Source: Hyaloperonospora brassicae
Lineage: Eukaryota; Oomycota; Peronosporomycetes; Peronosporales; Peronosporaceae
Direction of reading: 5' to 3'
Length of the DNA: 64,000 nucleotides
Assembly: GCA_947650285.1 (NCBI GenBank)
Contig: CANTFL010000068.1
Coordinates: 186,001-250,000 of the forward strand
This document shows positions 55,640-64,000 of this stretch, in pieces; the first letter of the stretch is position 1; every line of letters begins with the position of its first letter. A program made the translations under genes and the position numbers. Below the pieces are notes generated by a model that was not told where the DNA came from, did no database searches, and was given only the letters and a program-made list of their open reading frames with translations.

Positions 55640-56697
55640 TCTACCCCAGTAGGGCGCCCCGCACCTACTGGGTGTCGACGTTTCCCCGTGCCATACCAGG
55701 ATTCTGGTTGTGACTGGGGTTTCGACCCATAGGAGTCGGTTGTTGCTTACGCAAAGGACAAGTGGGACGCAAGTGTTTAGTGCTTCCGAACATATAACAG
55801 CGTCTCACTTCCTGTCATTTCTCTGCAACATGAAGCTCCGCTTCACCTTCATCTTCAGCATGGCTAAGATCCATCGGTTCAGGCTTACAGTAAACCGAGG
55901 TGCTCGCAGAGTTTGCCCTCGCAAAGCTTGGGTTGTACCCATTCCAACCAAGTCTGGCCGCCTTGAAGCTGTGCTCAGCATTTTGAGCGATGCTAACAGC
56001 TTCCTCCAAAGTAGAGGGATGGACCCAAAACACCTCGGTCCTGGTATCGGCATTACAAATACCTTCCATGAAGACAGTCATATAAACTGTCTCAGGGAGA
56101 GGGTCAGACTGCATAGCAGCCATAAGAGTCCTCAACTCTTGGACATAGTCCGTTAACTCGTTCTTACCCTGACGGGTGGACAAGAAGCGTGAACGCACGC
56201 GAGATATCTGTTTAGGCAACGAGAAAACTCGCAACAGGTCTAATTTGAGCAAATCCCATGTGGGAAACGCCAAGTCGACCGACGTGCCACACGTCAGAGC
56301 CCATTCTCTAGCTCTTCCATCTAGTTTTGAGATCGCCAGCGATACTCGCTGATGCTCGACTGAGATCAAGCCAGATCTCATGTCCATCTCAATTTCACGG
56401 ATCCAGAGGATGAGATTTCCTCCTCCTTTCCGGAGAAATGCTTGACGTCCACCCGAAGGAAAAGAGGCTTAGCCTCCTCTGGTGGAATCGCCAAGTAGCG
56501 TGTTGGCATAGCCGACGCTACCTGGTTCTGAACCTGCTCTAAAAGGGCCGTTTCATACTGCATAAAGGTCTCGATTCGTGCATTGAGCACATCGGGACCT
56601 TGTGCAGCTAGAAACTCCACGTATTCTGGGCCTACGGCCGCGATCAGCTTATCTAGCGCAGACTTTGGGCCTCATTGAGGGGTGTGGATTGCTCCAT
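55640..56697 (-). pseudogene. Gy-6 gag, broken
   Basis: Minus-strand ATG at 56697 (MEQSTPLNEAQ) meets a stop almost at once. Capsid is readable in 56620-56378 (EFLAAQGPDVLNARIETFM, VASAMPTRYLAIPPEE, VDVKHFSGKEEE) and 56387-55815 after another shift. The knuckle has the same Phe-for-Cys change as Gy-5. Its first 320 bp are clearly diverged from Gy-5; the rest is near-identical. Confidence 0.8.
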
Positions 56698-56744
56698 CCT
56701 CGCAGAGGGTTAGTCGTAACGACTCACGCGTAAATTGACTCCGA

Positions 56745-56753
56745 GTGCTACCA
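56745..56753 (-). other. Gy-6 primer-binding site
   Basis: TGGTAGCAC on minus, two bases after the 5' LTR. Confidence 0.7.
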
Positions 56754-56755
56754 AG

Positions 56756-57239
56756 TGTAGCGGAGCTACACAGCTCCTTAAGTCAGTGGAAGACTTAACG
56801 CTCAATGAGCAACTTTGGTTCACAGAACTCGACTCAGAGAGTCAATAGCTCAGAGAGCTAGCGGTCCCCGTTCAAGAGGGACCAAACGATTTAAACGAAT
56901 CACAGCACAGAGTGCTCGAGGACAAGCTACCTTTACAGGCGTTGCTTTTGTCCTCCCGATCAAAGACGCCTCGTAAGGCACGTGTCTCCTATTGATCAAA
57001 AGGGGAACTGAATTTTATTTCTTTTTTAAACCTAAAGAACACCATAGAACAACGTACTTAACCTAGTCACTAAGGTTCAAAGTAAAACCTCTCTAAAGAT
57101 CTCGTAATCAATTGATGACAGACATCAGTCTTCAACAATTGATACACTCACTGTGTTCTAAAATTACTTTATAGGGTACCCCTCTCTTGGGTGCACCACA
57201 CCTATCGTCGACTACCAGTCGACGTGTAACCCCGTTACA
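56756..57239 (-). repeat. Gy-6 5' LTR
   Basis: 484 bp. On minus starts TGTAACGGGG and ends GCTCCGCTACA; flanked by the primer site on the left. Confidence 0.9.
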
Positions 57240-57428
57240 CTATAACTGATCAAAATGAGAACTGATGTTTGTTTACAAATTATAAGCGGTGAAAATTACC
57301 CTTCAATTACTAAAAGTAAGCTTTTTACTCCCTATTAGTGCTAAATACGAATAGTTTTTTTTCGTACCTGAAACGACACTCATTTAAAAAAGTGACACAC
57401 CATTCGGTACACGTACCTATACCGTGGT

Positions 57429-57864
57429 TGTAACGGGGCACGCCCTTGTGTCAATTAAGCACAAGGTTGCGTGCACCCGACGTCACGAACAAGTGGCGGG
57501 GAAGCGCAGCGAAGTAGACAAAACTCGGACGCTCTGTCTAAGGGAAAAAGTAGAACTGTATATAATATAGTTATGTTTCTTAATAAACCATCTTCATCTT
57601 GACGTAACTATATTAAACTACAATCTCCTTTGTGGGTTCCTTGCTCACCACCCATTGCGCGCGTCCAGCAGCGATTGGTGGTTAATCTGGTTGATGTAAC
57701 CACATCCACCAAAAGTAAAGCACCCAAGAATATTACCCTCAGAGGTAATATTCCGCCAACATCACCTCTTCTCAAGTGATGTTGATTGAGTAATATGTAA
57801 ATAGATAATACCCAAAAATTGATACTTTAGTATCAATTCTATGTCACGGGCTCACCCCGTTACA
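57429..57864 (+). mobile_element. Solo LTR with target duplication GTGGT
   Basis: 436 bp, TGTAACGGGG to CCCCGTTACA, flanked by GTGGT at 57424-57428 and 57865-57869. Product of recombination between two LTRs of a Gy-3-like family. Contains perfect stems at 57728-57737/57744-57753 and 57817-57825/57830-57838. Nested in the old LTR that also received Gy-6. Confidence 0.92.
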
Positions 57865-57903
57865 GTGGTGTACCACTTATCGTATACTAACGCTACATGT
57901 ACA

Positions 57904-60900
57904 GTCTCGAATGACATCACGCGCGTGGAGAATAAACGAAGTTCCATACTAAGCATGGTGCCTCAGTTTGCTGCTCTTGTCTGCAACTATCACACGAATA
58001 CTTAACGACACTTGCGTGTGATGAGTAACAATTGCATCGCATGTGCGGCGCTCCTCTTTTCTGCATGTTATCCTAGTAATCATTTCGAAAAGAACGAAAT
58101 GGCATGAGGAAAGCAAGTACTCCGTCCACTTTGCGACTTGTGAACCCAGCTACATCGACGGTACAATTGCATTTAGTCACGCTAGATTCTAACTGAACGA
58201 TATTGAAGTACACTCGCGAAACTTGAAGCAGGTTTTCCGAGTGACGCGCGAGCACAAGCTGTTCAGACACATATGGATATGTGTCATCTGCGTACCCGAG
58301 CCCAAAGAAGACACATCGTATTGTATTCTGCGGTGAGTGAGCGGTGCTGCTCATAGCGGTGTCGGCTTGCTGCAATAATGGACGGCTGTGTCTTGCTACC
58401 GTCTACTACGTATGATGAAGCACACGATCTGATAGGCGTGTGCTGCGTGTGGACCTGAAAGGGTGTCTAGTACTCGCAAGAGTAGCGATAGCGGCCGAAG
58501 CAACCGACATTCTTTCTTTTCGCAGCAACGCACTCACGCTCGAATGTCTTCACAAGTCGAGTGTACATTGATGTTAGGCACATTGATGTTGACGTCAGTG
58601 AAACTGTTTGGCGAGTGGCAGCGAATGCGTTTCCACGCTTCTACAGTGGATGCGACTGTAACCCCGACTCGGTCGTACCAGTCACAAGCATACATCCATT
58701 TTGTATTGTATTCGCGCGAATGATGTTGCATTGCTCGCGACACAACCTTGTATAGCTAAGACTTGAGCGAAGAGCATGCCAGCACGAAGCTGTGTGTCGT
58801 CTTTTGAGCCAGTCTAGTTACCCAGTCGACCGATGTCAAAAGCCCATCTACCCAAGAATGCATTTAGCTCATGCGAAAAATTACCTGCTGAAGATACGCG
58901 TTTGCGACTGCTTGATCGGTCAATATAGGTTTGTGTTGACGCAAGTGTATCTGCCGCTACTTGTATCAACCAGTCTGTCGCGCTTGTCCATGAATGTGTG
59001 CCGTTTTACAGATCGAGCTGTAACGAATGACACCTGTATGAGCGAGCAGTTTTGCGAGCAGTTTTGTTCTGCTAGTTGCAGGCAAAATCGTGGAAAGATG
59101 GCGACCCGTCACTGGTATAGCTAAGCAAGCTTCCGTACAAAGAAGCACTGCAACCTGTCGAGCCCAACTGCCATCACTCAAAGACGTATTCTCATCTGTG
59201 AACACGCAACCATCGTCTCCTGTGCGCGCTCTTCATATATGCTGCAGCAGTCACACGACCACGTCATCATATAATTCGCGCGCTAAGACTCTTCACTCAC
59301 ACGTGGCGTACGAAAAGCGCAACCGGTCACATCTTCACCACGTGCACTTACGTCGTTGTCTGCCATGTGATTATCGGATCTCTACATTTCCGTGTGACAC
59401 GTGCAAAATGTCATCGGCTGCCCGGCTACAGCGATCAGCAGGCGTGTGTGCCCAGCATAAGAAGCGCTGCTGTCTTTCCAGCTTACTGAGTGTCGCGCTC
59501 AGGTGCTCTTAGCGACTTGTACGTACCCGAGTCTATCCAGAGTTTGCCAAATGTCACAAACGTCTGTCATAGGGGAGCGTATGTCTACCGCTGTCGCATA
59601 GTATTCCTTGTCGCGTCTGCTAGGAAGATGGGGTTTCCTGCTTTCTCGTCGTTCGCGCGATACAATAGACACGCCTGTGTAACGTGAGAGTAGCATGTGC
59701 CGCGGCACTTGAAGCAACTTCGCTGTTCAATTCGATGCTGCGGTTACCGCGTTGTTAATGATCCTGTTCGTGTTGGCCTGTCGTACGAGGGTTCGACAGA
59801 GAAGTGCAGCGGTAGAGTCACATGTTTTGCGCGCGTACCACAGTGTCAGCACGCAAGCCATGCGGAGGACGTTTCGAGCAGCAGATCACTCGGGCGCCAC
59901 AGCTGCACCGTCTTAGGCCGGTTCGCTCTCCCGGATCAGGCACACAATCCAGGTCTTGGTCAGCAGATGCTACCTGTCAAGGGCTCTGACAACGCAAGAG
60001 TAGCTCTCGTTGTGTAATGCGACGAACGTGCGTCAGTGCTCGAATGAATGAAGACGCGCAGCAAGAAAGACCGAGTCTAGGACGGAAGCGCAGTCGAACC
60101 CTTCGCACCACGTTGGAAGCGCCTTTCCTTGTATAGCTTCATGTCGTCGTCGTCGTCGTCGTCGTCGGGGGGGGGGGGCGCAAACAAAATGCGTCGCTGT
60201 TTGTAACGCAGCAACTTCGGTCAACAGAGCCAGCCTCTACAGCATATTCTGAAACAGCCGCAGCGCTGTGGAAAAGGTATCGCCAAGTCGGTCTCTGTGC
60301 ACTTTGGCAAAGCCGTCCAGTCCTTGTCGTGATGCAGTTTTCACCTACTCGTTACAGCGCAAAAGTTTCGGTCCAAGGTCAAGCTCTGTCCTGCTCCAGC
60401 GGTTCTGTACTAGTGTGACTCGACCCCTTGTCTACCCGCCTGCCAAGCGCGACTTGCGTTCGTGTTGCACTGTATAGCTGGCACTTGTCCATCGCTCGAG
60501 CGCCCGTGAAGGTGAGTCCGTCGTGCTTCTTAGGCGCTGTCTTCTAGTTCTTGCGTCACGGAGGTGTTGGGTGGGTGGCCGGAGCGGTCGACTAAGGCAT
60601 TGGCTTTCGGCCAGGGAGACGGCGCCAGCTGCGCCTATCGAGCACACACGTGTATCAAACGTCACCGAAAACCGGATGGTTGCCCGGTCTTGTGCAGAGC
60701 TCATGCGCGCCGCCGCCTCTATTCAATTCCATAAACGCGCGCATGGGACGACCGACCATTGATTCCAACCTGTACGATGCAACGCGACGCGTTCGCAACT
60801 CCTCACTCGTACGTGCACGAAACGAAACCGACGTCTCACCCGCGCGCACACGCTCTCTCTCTCTCGCTCGCTCCCTCTTGCTCTCCTTCTGCTTCTGTCA

Positions 60901-61709
60901 GCAAAAAAAAACCACATCGACAGCAACTTTGTGCTCGAGTATGATACGAAACCCGCGCCACCGTTCTGCACGCGTCGCTCGCGCACGATGGGACAAAACA
61001 GGGTCAAAATAGGACACCTGGCGTCGTTACGACGTCGCGTGTGATTTCCGGGGCAGGCAAAGACAACGCAGCCTCAGCTGGCACGTAGAAAAGCGGCCGC
61101 TCGCTGTCCGGCGTTTCGAATTGCCCACATCATCCCACGACGACCTGCTGCTCCAGGCGGCGTTCCTGTTGTTTCTTGCCGAGTCGAACTGGTCGTTCGT
61201 AGTGCAGTCCTATTACTACGCGTACAGTTACTACTACTTCTCTACTACTTCTCGCAGAGAAGAGGAGGGGGAGCGGCCGGTCGCATCGCGCCCGCCACCT
61301 GTCACAGCCGTTTAAGCCCCAAAGTCGGCTCGTCTCGCGTCTCCACAACCACAATCGATCGACGCCACGACGGACAAACGGTCGGCTCGACTGACCCTAT
61401 GGGCGCTTTGATTTCAGCGCCACTTGCGCACACAATCGCTTTCCCTCTCCTCTACTGCGGAAGGGCTCTACCCCGTCGTCCGTCGGCCAGACACAACACA
61501 CACACATACACTCACTCGCACATATACACATACACACGTGCGCAGGCGTAGACCAATACACGTAACCAGCCATTGCCACGTCCAGATAGAAGACACCCCT
61601 ACCTACACACACGTACACACACGTCCCCCTCCTCTCGTAGCAGCAGCAACATCACCTTAGGAACAAACAGATACAAACCCACGCACTCGTAGCACACGGA
61701 CTCAACAGG
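57904..61709. other. 3.8 kb of host-like sequence without a supported gene
   Basis: GC-richer than the transposon block. Scattered open frames on both strands show no family I recognise. Includes (TCG)n followed by twelve G at 60143-60178, a CT-rich tract near 60852-60890, (CTA/TAC) repeats near 61210-61250 and a (CA)n-rich tract at 61496-61560. The right end probably contains the promoter and 5' UTR of the membrane-protein gene at 61710. Confidence 0.5.
58073..58375 (-). pseudogene. Unrecognised open frame, possible decayed host gene
   Basis: 100 codons on minus with a non-random composition (TIRCVFFGLGYADD, VSRVYFNIVQLESS, TVDVAGFTSRKVDGVL). It resembles part of a globular domain but I cannot name it. 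Surrounding frames are closed. Confidence 0.2.
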
Positions 61710-62621
61710 ATGAGCGCTGTGGTCATTGGGGTCATCGTCGCCATTCTCGTGGTGCTCGTGCTCGCGGGCTTTGTCGTCTACCGCTTCATGGGGGCCAAGA
61801 CCCGTCGAGAGAGCGACAAGCACTTTATGCACGAGTACGCGCCGACCAAGTTCACGACCATAGCCACGAGCACAGCAGCCGCAGCAGCAGCGACGTCTTC
61901 GTCTGCTTCGCACCACTTGTCCGAGAGCAATGCATTGCACACGCCGACCGAGTACGACTTTACGACGCTCGACATGCCCTCGACGACGACGACGACGACG
62001 ACCAAAGCCGTGGGGTCGTTCCCCGACCCATTGGCGCTGTCCATTGCGATGCTCAATGCCGCGCCCAGCAGCTCTCCAGCGCCGCCGCCGGTGGAACCGA
62101 AGCGGTACAACTTTGACCCGGCGCAGTCGACGGTCAATGGCGCGGCGCTGTCCACGTCGCCGTTCAATCGGAAAGAGGCCGTCCAGCCGTCCCGTCGGAG
62201 TTACAGCAACTTTGAAGCCCACTCCATGGAATTCAGCGCCGTGTCCGGGAGCTACGCCGAGTCGTATACTGAGTCGTACGCTGGCTCGCTGGCCGGCTCC
62301 ATCGCAGGGTCCCTGGCGGGTTCGTACGCGAATTCGTTCTCGGGCACGTACGACGGCCAGGGAGTGCTCAATTCCTTTGACAGTAGTGCCGATGCGTTTG
62401 GACGAGATACCGTCGGCACGACGGTCTCCGATGCGCCAGGCGGGCGCGAGAGCCAAGTGGGGCCATCAACAGGCGACGGCGACCAATCGCACTGGATGGA
62501 CGACATGCGGGGCACGAACGATAGCTACGCTATGCTCGAGTCGGGCTCGTTTGACCGCACGTCGGCGCTCTCGCGCTTTTCGACGGACTCGGACATGACA
62601 GGGCGACCGACGCAAACATAA
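61710..62621 (+). CDS. Single-pass membrane protein with Ser/Thr/Ala-rich tail
   Basis: 303 aa, intronless, ATG preceded by A-rich leader. Residues 4-25 (VVIGVIVAILVVLVLAGFVV) form an N-terminal signal-anchor; YRFMGAKTRRESDK is a basic stop-transfer, so the long tail is probably cytosolic. The tail has low-complexity Ala and Thr runs (61-67, 91-98), a Pro cluster (about 128-133) and a Ser/Tyr/Gly repeat (about 181-212: SYAESYTESYAGSLAGS). The C-terminus is acidic and Ser-rich. No catalytic motif. Possibly oomycete-specific; function unknown. Convergent with the A49 gene, 383 bp apart. Confidence 0.75.
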   Translation: MSAVVIGVIVAILVVLVLAGFVVYRFMGAKTRRESDKHFMHEYAPTKFTTIATSTAAAAAATSSSASHHLSESNALHTPTEYDFTTLDMPSTTTTTTTKAVGSFPDPLALSIAMLNAAPSSSPAPPPVEPKRYNFDPAQSTVNGAALSTSPFNRKEAVQPSRRSYSNFEAHSMEFSAVSGSYAESYTESYAGSLAGSIAGSLAGSYANSFSGTYDGQGVLNSFDSSADAFGRDTVGTTVSDAPGGRESQVGPSTGDGDQSHWMDDMRGTNDSYAMLESGSFDRTSALSRFSTDSDMTGRPTQT

Positions 62622-63004
62622 GCCAGTGGTAGTAGGGCTACAGAGAGGCGGGTGTATCTATAGTCGCTCTGGAGCGCACGGGTGGGCAATGGTACTCGTG
62701 CTTTTTTATAGTTCGCGAGGTGCCAGTGGGTGTTCAAGCACAGCACAGGTTGGAAGGTTGGAAGACTGGAAGGGCTGGAGGATTGGTAGCGAACGCCACG
62801 AAGGCGATCCGAGAGTGGCGAGGCGTACTGGTTTGGTAGTATAAACAAACAAGACACGAAGAGTTGCGAGTGACAACATCCATAGCCGTCTGTGTATTGA
62901 TGATCGGTCGTGTCCGAGGCAGGTACATTGTTGATCCGATTGCGAGACTACGGTGTAACGGCCATGCAGCGCGATTACAGACAGCCTGACTGCCTTTGTG
63001 CTGT
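62622..63004. other. Intergenic region between convergent genes
   Basis: 383 bp; should contain both 3' ends. No conserved open frame; no polyadenylation signal I would assert. Confidence 0.5.
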
Positions 63005-63984
63005 TCATCGACGGGCTGGACCACCGCGTTTTGGAAGCGGAAAGTGTAGCGGCACAGAAAGCACCGCACGGCTGATATGCTTCTTGGACGCAACACCGTA
63101 CGTTGTTGCCTCTGCCTTGGCCTTCTCTACGATGCAACCAAGCTGGCGGGCGTAGGACTGTATCTGGACAGCAGCTTTCTTCAAGTCCGAGCCAACTTCA
63201 GTGAGATCCAGACTGAAGTCGTTCACAGTCAGCGCGACGACGATCAGGTACAGACTGAGCTTGTCTTTCATGGCCTTGGACTGGAAATACGTCGGATGAC
63301 CAGTGTTGCCCTCGCTCACGTCTGCAAAGAGCTTGAGGAAATGGCGCACAATGACGAGAGGAATGCCTTTCTCTTCGCTGAAATCGGCTGCCGACTTGCG
63401 CAGTGGAAAACGCGCGTTGTAGAAATCAAGCATGTATGCGACATACACGACGAGGCACATCTTGTTGACGTTGTACGGGGCAGGGAGAGATACCATCAGC
63501 CGTGTGGGAAGTGACGCGAGGTTCAAACCCGCTGCGTATTCTGCTACACTTGTCGTTTGTAGCGTCTCGATCACCTCTTCAGCCATAATCGTCAGCGAGT
63601 CCATGACAGCGCTATCCATAACTACAGTCCACATCAAGTCAGTACCCAACTTGCGAGCACTAGCACACACCAGCGCGATCGTGAGCAAAGACAAGATAGG
63701 GACAACGTACACTTTGTGAGGTCGTAGACCTGTTCGGGTGTCGGCGCATCAACATCACACGGTGGCAACAGAGCATTGCGCGTAGCAGCCAGCGCTGCTC
63801 CGTCCTGCGCACGCTCGTCCCCGAGCTTGCGTTGGGCCGCCGAAATCTTCTTTTTCAACGTCTGGGCAACGGACGTAGCGCCACTAATGTGATCCAGATC
63901 CACCATGTTCTCCTCTCGGTTCTTTTGCATGCGTTTGCTCTTTTTGCTACCAAAGACCTCGACGAGGTCCCGTCGTTGCTCCAT
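63005..63984 (-). CDS. RPA49: RNA polymerase I subunit A49-like (POLR1E/PAF53), 5' end outside window
   Basis: Two exons on minus: 63711-63984 (frame continues past the window edge as DKSY) and 63005-63621, joined by an 89-nt intron (63622-63710; GTACGT donor, CTGTAG acceptor) that keeps frame. A49 features: LVEVFGSKKSKRM, LLPPCDVDAPTPEQVYDL, and the tandem winged-helix part with SKAMKDKLSLYLIVVALTVND, DLTEVGSDLKKA, ending SVPLHFPLPKRGG. A49 with its partner A34.5 stimulates rRNA-gene transcription and elongation in the nucleolus. The N-terminal dimerisation barrel lies off the window. ATG at 63984 is internal, not necessarily the start. Confidence 0.85.
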
Positions 63985-64000
63985 GTAGCTCTTGTCGTGC

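Larger units (their letters stand above)
49650..57239 (-). mobile_element. Gy-6: full-length Ty3/Gypsy element, minus strand
   Basis: LTRs at 49650-50134 and 56756-57239, differing at roughly 18 of 483 positions. Flanking 5-mers TTATA (49645-49649) and CTATA (57240-57244) fit a target duplication with one change. Inserted into an old Gypsy LTR. Opposite in orientation to Gy-5, with which it shares a near-identical 5-kb core but not LTRs, gag start or antisense gene. Confidence 0.9.

Noticed and set aside
60143..60178. (TCG)n followed by twelve G
   Set aside because: Simple-sequence slippage; G-quadruplex potential is limited to one run, so no function is claimed.
57904..61709. Search for secreted effector genes (signal peptide plus RxLR- or LFLAK-like motifs)
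   Set aside because: No open frame here or elsewhere in the window combined a signal peptide with such a motif.
61599..62456. 285-codon open frame on minus opposite the membrane-protein gene
   Set aside because: Arg/Gly/His-rich composition mirrors the Ser/Thr/Ala-rich plus-strand gene; no motif; a shadow frame.

Overview
The window looks like a repeat-dominated segment of a eukaryotic genome, most consistent with a plant-associated oomycete (Peronosporales-like). The evidence is stacked Ty3/Gypsy chromodomain retrotransposons with short LTRs, a Ty1/Copia wreck, a LINE 3' fragment, compact host genes with rare short introns, and a secreted bacterial-type lipase. I cannot assign a species.

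Layout. 1-775: end of a Gypsy element read on the minus strand (Gy-1). 773-6974: rearranged Ty1/Copia element (Copia-1). 7046-8600: AT-rich, gene-free. 8600-13690: decayed Gypsy (Gy-2). 13965-15100: Myb-like pseudogene. 15531-23585: Gypsy with both LTRs and a 5-bp target duplication (Gy-3), inserted in the 3' end of a small membrane-protein gene (remainder 23586-23998). 24005-25826: LTR remnants, one split by a LINE fragment with a 19-bp target duplication. 26216-28504: host genes (secreted lipase; frameshifted glutathione S-transferase). 28505-34852: mostly unannotatable, with another Gypsy integrase remnant (31755-32640). 35169-57903: a nest of Gypsy copies, namely old Gy-4, Gy-5 on plus, Gy-6 on minus and a solo LTR. 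57904-64000: host sequence with a single-pass membrane protein and, running off the right edge, an RNA polymerase I A49-type subunit gene with one intron.

Most notable points. (1) Gy-3 and its relatives are tiled, LTRs and coding sequence alike, with perfect short inverted repeats (8-12 bp arms, 3-9 nt loops) at a density far above chance. (2) Six Gypsy copies here carry all or part of an antisense gene between pol and the 3' LTR; its coiled-coil C-terminus lies opposite the integrase-chromodomain linker. (3) Gy-5 and Gy-6 face each other and share a nearly identical 5-kb core including the same frameshifts, while their LTRs, gag starts and antisense genes are clearly diverged, which points to gene conversion between inverted arms.

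All homology calls are from reading motifs; no database search was run. Percent identities and counts are by-eye estimates.
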